DNA of 64,000 bases from NCBI GenBank assembly GCA_007745835.1, contig CP036424.1:2839968-2903967 (forward strand). The letters are read 5' to 3'. The DNA is from Planctomycetes bacterium MalM25 (lineage in GTDB: Bacteria; Planctomycetota; Planctomycetia; Pirellulales; Lacipirellulaceae). Under the pieces are notes generated by a model. It saw only the letters and a list, made by a program, of their open reading frames with translations, did not search any database and was not told where the DNA came from. Shown in pieces: positions 25,809 to 33,687 of this stretch. The stretch's first letter is position 1. Each line of letters starts with the position of its first letter. The position numbers and the translations under genes were made by a program.

Positions 25809-28619
25809 ATGCAACGCTTCTACGCCATCATCGCTGTGATCTGGCTCGCCGTCGGGACCGCGTCCGCGGTCGACCTCGAGTCGTTCGAGTTCGGCGACGC
25901 CAACGACACGGCCCTGACCGCCGCTGCCAACACCGCCAACCCGGGCAATTCGTGGTTCTACGACGAGGAGGCGACCACGCCGGGCGACGCTTCGACGGGC
26001 GACGTCTCCTCCGTGCAGACCGGCTCGTACCGCGTGGTCACGGACAGCGCGTTCGATACGGGTTTGGAGTCTCGGTACCTGGACATCGCTAACGTTGACA
26101 GCGGGCAGGTCTTCCTCTCCGCAACCCTGAGCAGTTGGCAGTTCAACGCCTACGACAGCACGAACAACGAACAGCTCCGCTTCACTTTCCTTGACGACGA
26201 CACGGGCAACAGCGGATCGACCGTGACCGCCCAGATGCAGATCCGCCGCAACGCCGACACCGGCTCGATGGAGCTGTTCGGCGACGCGATCGGCACGGCG
26301 GGCTCGTTCGACATCGCCAACACGGTCGATCTGCCGGACGGGCAGGCCACGCCGTTCACCATGGTGCTCGCGCTCGATAAGTCCTCGAACAGCTTTGAGG
26401 TCTTCTACAAAGACGGATCGAACCCGTCGCAGTCGCTCGGCCTGGGGGGCGTGTCGCGTGCCCGGGACGCCAACTCGATCCGTATGGTCACCAACAACTT
26501 CGGGGCGGAGAACTTCCCCGACTTCAACGTGTTCAACGAGTTCGCAAACATCGACCGCATCGCGGTGAGCGACACGAACCCCCTCACCGACCTGATCACC
26601 CTAGAGGTCGATCGCGACACCGGCGCGATGACCCTCAACAACACGTCTGGGGCCTCAGTCGCCGGCGTGACGGGCGTAACGCTCGATTCAGCGACGGGTT
26701 CGGTTGATCTCTCCGACTTTATCGATTTCAGCGGCACGCTCGCAAACAGCCAGATCGTGGCTCTCGATTCGGCCCCCGGATCGGCCCCCGGCCTTTGGGT
26801 GCGCACCCCGGTCGAGGACATCACCGCGACGCTCAACATCGCCGGCGGGGACCGCACGGTCGACGTCAACTTCGTGGGCAACGGCGGCCTCAAGTGGATC
26901 ACCGGTGACCTCGACTTCGACGGCGCCCTCGACGCCGACGACTACGGCATCCTCACCCTCAACGCCGAGACCGATCTGTCCGGGCTGTCGTCCGCCGCCG
27001 CCTACCAGCTGGGCGACCTCAACGACGACGGCGCGAACGACGTGCTCGACTTCGGGATCTTCAAGGACGACTTCATCGCCGCCAACGGCGCGCCCGCCTT
27101 CGCCCGCCTGGTCGCCGGCGTGCCCGAGCCGGGCACGGGCGTGCTCGCCTTGGCTTGCGTCGCCACGCTGTTCGGAGCTCGCCGGCGTAGCGGCGGGTCA
27201 ATCACCGCCAATCACCGCATGACGAGCCACCCGATGACTCCCAGACACGCTCCCCTGTTCGCCCTGCTCGCCTCCTTCGCCCTGCTCAGCGCGGCTCGCC
27301 CCGCCAACGCCGTGGTGCTGCACGACTTCCTCTTCAACGACACCGCGGGCGTCGCAATCGAAGCCGCGGCGAACAGCGTCGATCCGCTGACCCTCTTCGA
27401 CGCCGACTCCGACTCCACTGGCGTGACAACCAACGGCTTGGGCCAACTCGACCTATCGGGCAAGGACAACACGTCCTTCGGTTCGCACTACATCGACATC
27501 AACCCCGGGATCACGGACGGCAAAGTCTACGGCGTCTTGGAGGCGACCTGGGACTTCCAGAGTGTTCTCGACCCGGCCGAGAACGAGGAGCTGCGGATAT
27601 CGCTCATCAGCAACGACCCGAGGTCGACGTTCATCACCGCGCAGGTCGAGATCGAGCGGACCGACGACGACGAACTCGTCATCTTCGGCAACGCGTTCGG
27701 GACCGGCTCTTCCAACATCCCAGCGGCCACCCTGAACGGCGGCAGCCTCACCCAGACGGACACCTTCGTGACGGTGCTCGAGGCCGACCTGACGCTCGAC
27801 ACGTACGAGGTGTTCTTCTCCGCCGACGACGGGGCTTCGTTCCAATCGATCGGCGCTGGGGCCATCGACCCCACCCGTGGCGTTGAGTCCGCACGGCTTG
27901 TGTTCAACAACGACTTTGTCGGTGACAACGTGCTGCTCGATCGGTTCTTCTTCGCCGAAGACGAGCTCCCCTTCGACCTCGACCCGGAAGCTCCGGACCG
28001 CCTGACGCTCTATGTCCACCCGATCTCCGGCCACGTGGCGATCGTCAACGACACCGAGACCGACTTCGACATCGATTACTACCGGGCGCAGAGCGGCGAC
28101 GACTCGCTCGTGCCGGCGCGATGGAACAGCCTGCAAGACCGGACCGTCGACGCGGTTGATGGGGCGGACGGCGGCTCGATCGCCGGCGACGGCGTGGGCG
28201 AAACCTGGACCGAGGCGGGCGGCTCCGACGCCGGCGTCTTGTCCGAGTCGTTCTTGCTTTCCAGCTCGGTCGTGTCCGGCGGCGAGACGCTCCCCCTCGG
28301 CGCCGCCTTCGACCTGAACGGCGACGACCAGCAGCTTACCTTCGAGTACCGCGACGCCACGGACAGCAACGTCTTCGACGGCGAAGTGGTGGTCGGCGAG
28401 CTGCTGCCCGGCGACTTCAACCTCGACGGCGTTGTCGACGCGGCCGACTACACCGTCTTCCGCGACAACGTCAGCGGCCTGTTCACCCCCGCCGACTACA
28501 CGACCTGGGCGAACAACTACGGCGCAACGCTCGCGGCGCCAGCCGTAGCCGTCCCCGAGCCAGCCACCCTCGTGATCGTCGTCTCTGCGGTCATCCTTGG
28601 CTGCCGTAGGAGGCAGTAA
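25809..28619 (+). CDS. Two PEP-CTERM proteins fused in one reading frame
   Basis: 936 aa with two complete export cassettes in tandem. First unit (about 1-468): signal peptide, beta-rich domain, dockerin-like repeats (GDLDFDGALDADDYGILTL, GDLNDDGANDVLDFGIFKD), tail VPEPGTGVLALACVATLFGARRR. Second unit (from about 471): MTSHPMTPRHAPLFALLAS, a second signal peptide ending ARPANA, a domain paralogous to the protein at 21648 (NGLGQLDLSGKDNTSFGS, NDPRSTFIT, AIDPTRGVES), repeats (GDFNLDGVVDAADYTVFRD) and tail VPEPATLVIVVSAVILGCRRR. At 27219 the sequence ATGA offers a start with a stop one frame away, as in neighbouring overlaps, so a 1-nt insertion or 2-nt deletion probably fused two genes. Confidence 0.82.
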   Translation: MQRFYAIIAVIWLAVGTASAVDLESFEFGDANDTALTAAANTANPGNSWFYDEEATTPGDASTGDVSSVQTGSYRVVTDSAFDTGLESRYLDIANVDSGQVFLSATLSSWQFNAYDSTNNEQLRFTFLDDDTGNSGSTVTAQMQIRRNADTGSMELFGDAIGTAGSFDIANTVDLPDGQATPFTMVLALDKSSNSFEVFYKDGSNPSQSLGLGGVSRARDANSIRMVTNNFGAENFPDFNVFNEFANIDRIAVSDTNPLTDLITLEVDRDTGAMTLNNTSGASVAGVTGVTLDSATGSVDLSDFIDFSGTLANSQIVALDSAPGSAPGLWVRTPVEDITATLNIAGGDRTVDVNFVGNGGLKWITGDLDFDGALDADDYGILTLNAETDLSGLSSAAAYQLGDLNDDGANDVLDFGIFKDDFIAANGAPAFARLVAGVPEPGTGVLALACVATLFGARRRSGGSITANHRMTSHPMTPRHAPLFALLASFALLSAARPANAVVLHDFLFNDTAGVAIEAAANSVDPLTLFDADSDSTGVTTNGLGQLDLSGKDNTSFGSHYIDINPGITDGKVYGVLEATWDFQSVLDPAENEELRISLISNDPRSTFITAQVEIERTDDDELVIFGNAFGTGSSNIPAATLNGGSLTQTDTFVTVLEADLTLDTYEVFFSADDGASFQSIGAGAIDPTRGVESARLVFNNDFVGDNVLLDRFFFAEDELPFDLDPEAPDRLTLYVHPISGHVAIVNDTETDFDIDYYRAQSGDDSLVPARWNSLQDRTVDAVDGADGGSIAGDGVGETWTEAGGSDAGVLSESFLLSSSVVSGGETLPLGAAFDLNGDDQQLTFEYRDATDSNVFDGEVVVGELLPGDFNLDGVVDAADYTVFRDNVSGLFTPADYTTWANNYGATLAAPAVAVPEPATLVIVVSAVILGCRRRQ

Positions 28620-28751
28620 CTCCCTACAGCAGGATGCCACACGCTGCTTTACCTAAGCGGTCACGACGGCACAGACGCTGACCGGCAGGGTAGGGCCGCG
28701 GAGCGATGGACTACCGCAAATCCCAGAGGCAACGCAAGTCGTTGCCGCACA

Positions 28752-28770
28752 GGGCCTTAGAGAAAGGCCC
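28752..28770 (-). terminator. Hairpin following tRNA-Asp
   Basis: Perfect 7-bp stem GGGCCTT/AAGGCCC with a 5-nt loop, 8 nt beyond the 3' end of the tRNA on its strand. No T-run follows, so it may be a terminator or a processing signal. Confidence 0.4.
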
Positions 28771-28778
28771 ATAGCGAG

Positions 28779-28852
28779 CGACGCAGACGGGACTCGAACC
28801 CGCAACCTCCGGATCGACAGTCCGGGGCTCTAACCAATTGAGCTACTGCGCC
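28779..28852 (-). tRNA. tRNA-Asp (anticodon GTC)
   Basis: On the minus strand the sequence folds as a complete cloverleaf of 74 nt: acceptor GGCGCAG with CTGCGTC (one G-U), D-arm AGCTCAATTGGTTAGAGC, anticodon stem CCGGA/TCCGG with loop CTGTCGA giving anticodon GTC, and T-arm GCGGG-TTCGAGT-CCCGT. The discriminator base is G, as expected for tRNA-Asp. The terminal CCA is not encoded. Confidence 0.96.
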
Positions 28853-29120
28853 AGGCTCGACGGCCCCCGAAGGGGCCCGTGTGTCGAGCACAGACCCCTA
28901 ATCATATTCGCCATTTGCGGCCCGTCAATCGGGGGCCCCCGGGGAGTTTCAACCTCGTGGCGGCGGCGGCGGTCCGGGTGAGCTGGTGCTGCGGATTACG
29001 CCGCGTCGATCGGCCAAAGTGGTCCCGATTCGGGCCGGTCGGGCGGGGCAGGGTGGCCTAGGTTTTTAGCTGGGAAGGCCCGAGGTGCGGGCCGCCACGC
29101 CTCACGCCGAGGGCGAGACC

Positions 29121-29288
29121 ATGCAGCACTGGCAAGACAACGCAAGAGCCTTCGCCGCCGAGAGGACCGGTGAGCTGTGGGCTTGGTTCGATTCATTGAG
29201 CCGCGAAGAGTGGCTCATCGTGCTGGCGGTCTGCTGCGCCGCCGGCTTCCTATTCCTCAAGAGCTGGGGCCGTCGCGGTCCCTGCTGA
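29121..29288 (+). CDS. Small single-pass membrane protein
   Basis: 55-aa product beginning MQHWQDNARAFAAERTGEL, with one hydrophobic helix (WLIVLAVCCAAGFLFL) and a short basic C-terminus. It lies 21 nt before the GGDEF-like gene on the same strand and probably shares its transcript. An in-frame start at 29085 would add a low-complexity leader. Function unknown; a small partner of the following membrane regulator is plausible. Real-gene status rests on a clean helix and spacing only. Confidence 0.6.
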   Translation: MQHWQDNARAFAAERTGELWAWFDSLSREEWLIVLAVCCAAGFLFLKSWGRRGPC

Positions 29289-29309
29289 TCCTCCGAAGGT
29301 CCCGGCCCG

Positions 29310-30227
29310 ATGGATATCATCTCGTTGTGGGGGGGCGGAGTCGGTCTGCCCGAGACGGTCGCCCTCGCCGCCGTGGCGGTGATCGGTTACGTGTTCGGTC
29401 GCCGCCGCGACGAGGCCGCAGATGCTGTGCGGCCCGAAGAGCTGGTCCGCGCCGCGGAGGTCGCCCGGCAGCTGGAGACCGTCGCCGCGAGCCTGCGGAA
29501 CGACCTCGCCGCGCATCGCGCCGAGGTCGAACGATTCAAACACAAACTGCGTTCGGCCGATGGGGAGGGCTCCGACGCCTCGCGAACGCTCCAAGACGAG
29601 GCGGAGCGGATCCTTGAGCCGACGCTCCGCTTGGTGGGGCAGGTCGCCAGCGCCTACGACCAGATCCGCCGCCAGTCGCGCGCCCTCGCCGACTTCAGCG
29701 GCGGGCGCACGGACGAACTCACCGGCCTCTGCAACCGCCGCGCCCTGAGCGAGTTGCTCGGCATCGAGCTGTGCAGCCACGAGGCGACGGGCGGCGCGTT
29801 CTCGATCGCCGTGCTCGGGCTCGAAGCCCCGGAAGGGGAGGGCTCGCGTGCCATCCAGCAGGAGCGCGTCCTGCTGGCGACCGAGTTGCTTCGTCCGCAG
29901 CTCCGCGAGACCGACCTGCTGGCGCGGTACGGGCTCGACGAGTTCGTTGTCGTGATGCCGAACACCCGCCTCTTCGGCGCGAGCCGATTCGGCAAACGCG
30001 TCCGCGAAGCCTTCGTCGAAGCCGGCCTGACCGTGAGCTGCGGCCTCACCCAGTCGCAACCAGACGACACCGCCTCGACCCTGCTGGGCCGGGCCGACTC
30101 AGCCCTCTACAGCGCCAAAGCGACCGCCGCGGGCGAGCAGTTCTTGCACAACGGCTCGGCGATACGCAACGATGTGGCGCGGCCCGTCAAAGCGGCCGAG
30201 GAGCCGAGCGTCGCCGCCACCGCCTGA
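29310..30227 (+). CDS. GGDEF-domain protein with degenerate active site (GLDEF)
   Basis: 305 aa. N-terminal membrane helix (ETVALAAVAVIGYVFG), coiled-coil region (about 40-130), then a GGDEF-type domain opening with DELTGLCNRRALSELL. The signature is RYGLDEF rather than RYGG(D/E)EF, replacing the second glycine. The allosteric I-site RxxD is intact: RETD sits exactly five residues before GLDEF. Substitution of that glycine usually weakens or abolishes diguanylate cyclase activity, so the protein may be a c-di-GMP receptor or a low-activity cyclase. No EAL or sensory domain is visible. Confidence 0.87.
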   Translation: MDIISLWGGGVGLPETVALAAVAVIGYVFGRRRDEAADAVRPEELVRAAEVARQLETVAASLRNDLAAHRAEVERFKHKLRSADGEGSDASRTLQDEAERILEPTLRLVGQVASAYDQIRRQSRALADFSGGRTDELTGLCNRRALSELLGIELCSHEATGGAFSIAVLGLEAPEGEGSRAIQQERVLLATELLRPQLRETDLLARYGLDEFVVVMPNTRLFGASRFGKRVREAFVEAGLTVSCGLTQSQPDDTASTLLGRADSALYSAKATAAGEQFLHNGSAIRNDVARPVKAAEEPSVAATA

Positions 30228-30252
30228 GCAACCCAACCCGTTCGCGACCACC

Positions 30253-30945
30253 ATGACTTCGATCAACCGCCCCTTCGCCTGCGCCACGCTCCTCGCTCTG
30301 TTCGTCGCAGGCGTGGCCGCCGCCGAAGACAAGCCGGCGATGGCGCGGCTAACGCTCAACAGCGAGAGCTACAACGTCCCCCTCGGCAAGCCGTTCGCCA
30401 TCCGACTGGGGGGCGAGAAGCTCACGCTGCGGATCGATCTGCAAGACGAGCAGACCTTCTCCGAGGCGGGGGTCACATTCCGGTACCCCACCGGCTTCGA
30501 GGCGTCCGACGCCGCCCCCAGCGGGGGCGTCACCATCTGGACCCTCCAGGGGCAGTCGGCCGCCATCATGCTGCAGCGCTACGACGGCGAGCTCGACGCC
30601 AAGTCGCTCCGCCAGGTGCTGGTCGATAACCTGGTCGAGCAATCGGGGGGCGAGCAGCAGGCGGTTAAGCTGACCGGCGCCAAACGAGCCTACCAAGGCG
30701 TGCAGCTCCGCAGCTCGTCGCCGGGCGAGGCGGGCTCGCCCGCCACCCAGAGCGTGCAGAACGTCTTCACCTTCGCCAACGCCGAGGGTGTCTTCGCCCT
30801 GGTCGTGCAGGACGTCCGCCCGCCGGGCGAGAAGGACTCCAAAGAATACGGCGAGGCGCTGCGGCTGCTCGGCGAGTCGCTCGCCACGGGCAAGCCGCCC
30901 GCGCCCAAGCCGGCGCCCGAAGCCGAAGCCGCCGGAACACGTTGA
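30253..30945 (+). CDS. Secreted protein of unknown function
   Basis: 230 aa with signal peptide (about 1-24, ending GVAAA) and a soluble domain containing FRYPTGFEASDAAPSGGVTIW and a C-terminal Pro/Ala/Glu tail (PPAPKPAPEAEAAGTR). No family is recognised with confidence. ATG 30253 is preferred over upstream in-frame starts, which would overlap the GGDEF gene. It lies 25 nt after that gene on the same strand and converges with the next gene (6-nt gap), so it ends a three-gene group with 29121 and 29310. Confidence 0.72.
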   Translation: MTSINRPFACATLLALFVAGVAAAEDKPAMARLTLNSESYNVPLGKPFAIRLGGEKLTLRIDLQDEQTFSEAGVTFRYPTGFEASDAAPSGGVTIWTLQGQSAAIMLQRYDGELDAKSLRQVLVDNLVEQSGGEQQAVKLTGAKRAYQGVQLRSSSPGEAGSPATQSVQNVFTFANAEGVFALVVQDVRPPGEKDSKEYGEALRLLGESLATGKPPAPKPAPEAEAAGTR

Positions 30946-30951
30946 GCGGGC

Positions 30952-31236
30952 TTACTTCTCGCCTTCGGCGTCGTCCACCGCCTTGCGGACGCGGTGGAAA
31001 CCGGCCTTCATCTCGTCGGCAGCCAGCAGCAGCGCCGAGAAGACGGCACCGGCCGCCTCTTCGACCGCGTCCTGAACCGGCTCGTACTGGGTCGCGAGCT
31101 CTTCGACCTGGCCGCTGAGCCGGTCGTACTCCTCTTTGGCCTCCATCTGGGCCAAGTGAATCCTGAGCTTCAGCTCGTCGCGCTGTTGCTTCACGGCGCT
31201 GAGGGCGTCTTCGAGATCGTTCTTCTTGCCTGCCAT
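30952..31236 (-). CDS. Small coiled-coil protein
   Basis: 94 aa, highly charged and helical: MAGKKNDLEDALSAVKQQRD starts a coiled coil continuing through LSGQVEELATQYEPVQDAVE, with a more Ala-rich second half. No signal peptide; expected in the cytoplasm. Function unknown. It is 81 nt downstream of the cytochrome c-WD40 gene, whose C-terminus is also a long coiled coil, so a structural interaction is conceivable but untested. ATG 31236 is preferred over 31269. Confidence 0.72.
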   Translation of the reverse strand: MAGKKNDLEDALSAVKQQRDELKLRIHLAQMEAKEEYDRLSGQVEELATQYEPVQDAVEEAAGAVFSALLLAADEMKAGFHRVRKAVDDAEGEK

Positions 31237-31317
31237 AACGAAACTCCGCGTTGCGGGGAGAGAAAACACCGCCGCATCATCCCGGCTAACGCTGGAGAAA
31301 GCAAACGAGTCGATCCC

Positions 31318-33681
31318 TCAATCAGCGGGCGGGTGCTCTTCGCGCCACGCGTCCGCGGCTCGCAGGTCCTCGAGCAACGACTCGGCAAGCTGCGCGCGGC
31401 GCTGGGCGTCGGCCACCGCCGCCTGGCTCGCTTCGAGCCCCTCTTGCGACTCGGTGAGCGCCGAGTGCGCCCCTTTCTGCTCCTCACGCAGGTCGGAGAG
31501 CTCTTGCCGGAGCGTAGCGATCTGCTCGCGGAGCCGATCGACCGTTTCCGTCACCCGTTGCGAGGCCTCGGTCCGCGTAGCGTGCTGCGAGGCGGCCTGC
31601 TCGGCCTCCTGCGCAAGATGATCCCGCTCTTGGCGGGCCGCCTCGGCTTCGCCCGCCAGCCTCTCCGCGGCTTGGGTGAAAGCGCTGATCTCCGCGTTGA
31701 TCGCGTCGTGCTCTTCTTGGGCGGATGCGATCTTGGCCTTCTTCTTCACGAGCTGCGTTTGAAGAGCACTCACGCCGGCTTCTAGCTGCTCGAGATCGGG
31801 CAGGCCGGCGGACTGATTCACAACCTTTGCGAGCAACGCCTCCGCGTCGCGTTTCTGCTTGTTCGATTCGGCCGCGGCCTTCTGGTCGGCGGCGACTAGT
31901 TCCTTGGCGGCGGCGACCGCCTCGCGAGCCGCGTTGCGCTTCTCGCGGGCCGCGTCGAGCGCGTTCGCAAGACGCTCGGCCTCCTCGGCGTCGGTCGTCT
32001 TCACTTGATCGCCATTGACCGCCTCGCGGGCGGCGACGAACGCCTGCTTGGCCTTGGCCAAGGCTTCACTGGCCGACTTAAGCCCCTTGCCGCGTTGGGC
32101 GACCGACTTTGCTGACTCGCCGGCCACCTTCGCGGCGTCCGTCGCGGCAAGCTGGGCGTCGGCGACCTTCTTATCGTGCTCGGCGTGGCGGGCACGTCCC
32201 GCCTCGAGGGCGGCGAGCGTCTCATCGAGCTTCGCCTGCGACTCGGTCAACGACTTCTCGCTAGAGTCGACCAGTGAGGCCGCTTCCGCGAGCCGTTGGG
32301 CGAGGCGGGGAGGGTTCGGCGCGAGCGGGGCGACCGTCTCCTTCTTCTCGATGTCGATCGCCCGCACGCCGCCCGTCCAGTCGCTGGCAATGACCTGGGC
32401 GCCGTCGTGCGTGAAGACGGCCGCCAACGCGAGATCGGGCATGGTCGCCACATCGGCCAGGTGGCCGCCGTCCGGTTTCCAAACCTTGACCTTCCGGTCC
32501 CGCCCCGCGGTCACAAAGCGTCCGTCCGCCGCGAAGGCGACCGACAGGCCGCCCCCGCCGTGCGCGTTGATCGACTTGATCTGCTTGCCTTCCGGGTTCC
32601 AGAGCCGGACCGAGCCGTCCTCGCTCGCCGAGGCGAGCAGGCCGCCGTCGCGTCGCCAGGCGATCGCGGTGATGGCTCCTTTGTGCCCGCGGAGGTCGTT
32701 CCTCTCGTAGCCCTCGGCCGCGTCCCACAGCCGCAGGCCCGACGCCCGATCGCCGGTCGCCAACTGCTTGCCGTCCGGGCTGAAGGCGAGCGTGGTGATC
32801 CAGTCGGTGTGTTTCGCGCAGGTGTAGGCGACTTCACCATCGGCGACGCGGTAGACACGCACCTTCTTGTTCGGCCCGCCGAGCGCGACCAGCGTGTTGT
32901 CCGCGCTGAGGTCCGCGGCGAGCACCGCGTCGAGTTCGTCGCCCACCGTGGCGAGGCGGGCGCCACTCTTCACGTCGAACAACGCGGCCGAGCCCGTCGC
33001 CGCGTCACGCCCGCCGGCGACCAGCAGGAGCGACCCGTCGCGGCTGAAACGGACAACGCGTGGCGCGCCGTCCAGGTACGGGATCACGCCCAGCAGCTCG
33101 TGAGTCGCCGTGTGGTAGAGCGAAACTTGCCGCTGCCAGGGCGTCGCCACGAGGGGCGCCCAGGGGCTGGCGGCGAGCGAATCGATCGGCCCGACCGCCG
33201 GCGCGGTCAGCACCGGCTCGCGGAACCACCCGGCCGGCATCGCGGGCTCGCCCTGCGGCTTGCCGAGCGAAGCGGGGTCGACCGCCGCGATCGCCGCCCG
33301 CTTCGAAGCCATCGGCTTCGAGCCGGCGTCTTTGAGCAGGCCTCCCTCGATCCATTCGCGGATGACGGCGAGCTGCTTCTCGGGCAGCTTGTCGGCGCCG
33401 GGCGGCATGACCGGCTCCTCGTCGTGGTTGACGAGGCGCCACAGCCGCGACGCGTCCGGGTCCCCCGGCACGACGACCTCCCCGCCGGCGCCCCCTTCGA
33501 GCGTGGCGCCGAACCCGTCGAGCGCCAGCCCGCTCGCCGCGCTGTCCTGGTTGTGGCACCCGGCGCACTGCTCGCGGAGGATCGGCTTCACGTGCTCTTC
33601 GAACGTCACCTTCGCCAGAGCGCCTGGTGACGCCAGCGTGACGAGGACGATCGCAATCGTGTGAGGTAGGGTGCGGATCAT
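31318..33681 (-). CDS. Planctomycete cytochrome c-WD40 protein with long coiled-coil tail
   Basis: 787 aa. Signal peptide (1-23); planctomycete-type cytochrome c domain (about 24-110) with heme motif C-A-G-C-H and likely distal Met in EPVMPPG; WD40 repeats (about 170-455, for example HTDWITTLAFSPDGKQLATG, SASEDGSVRLWNPEGKQ); then a very long Ala/Glu/Lys coiled coil (about 465-775). The family belongs to secreted or periplasmic planctomycete proteins of unproven function that co-occur with DUF1549/DUF1553 proteins, as here (6-nt gap). The coiled-coil tail is unusually long. Probably membrane- or wall-associated electron-transfer or scaffold protein. Confidence 0.88.
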   Translation of the reverse strand: MIRTLPHTIAIVLVTLASPGALAKVTFEEHVKPILREQCAGCHNQDSAASGLALDGFGATLEGGAGGEVVVPGDPDASRLWRLVNHDEEPVMPPGADKLPEKQLAVIREWIEGGLLKDAGSKPMASKRAAIAAVDPASLGKPQGEPAMPAGWFREPVLTAPAVGPIDSLAASPWAPLVATPWQRQVSLYHTATHELLGVIPYLDGAPRVVRFSRDGSLLLVAGGRDAATGSAALFDVKSGARLATVGDELDAVLAADLSADNTLVALGGPNKKVRVYRVADGEVAYTCAKHTDWITTLAFSPDGKQLATGDRASGLRLWDAAEGYERNDLRGHKGAITAIAWRRDGGLLASASEDGSVRLWNPEGKQIKSINAHGGGGLSVAFAADGRFVTAGRDRKVKVWKPDGGHLADVATMPDLALAAVFTHDGAQVIASDWTGGVRAIDIEKKETVAPLAPNPPRLAQRLAEAASLVDSSEKSLTESQAKLDETLAALEAGRARHAEHDKKVADAQLAATDAAKVAGESAKSVAQRGKGLKSASEALAKAKQAFVAAREAVNGDQVKTTDAEEAERLANALDAAREKRNAAREAVAAAKELVAADQKAAAESNKQKRDAEALLAKVVNQSAGLPDLEQLEAGVSALQTQLVKKKAKIASAQEEHDAINAEISAFTQAAERLAGEAEAARQERDHLAQEAEQAASQHATRTEASQRVTETVDRLREQIATLRQELSDLREEQKGAHSALTESQEGLEASQAAVADAQRRAQLAESLLEDLRAADAWREEHPPAD

Positions 33682-33687
33682 GGTGGG

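Larger units (their letters stand above)
28620..29120. other. Intergenic region holding tRNA-Asp and two small hairpins
   Basis: 501 nt. Besides the tRNA (28779-28852) it contains perfect 7-bp hairpins at 28728-28746 (GGCAACG/CGTTGCC) and 28752-28770 (GGGCCTT/AAGGCCC). The second lies 8 nt past the tRNA 3' end and may end its transcript, though without a T-run. The stretch 28853-29120 is GC-rich and shows no gene. Confidence 0.6.
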
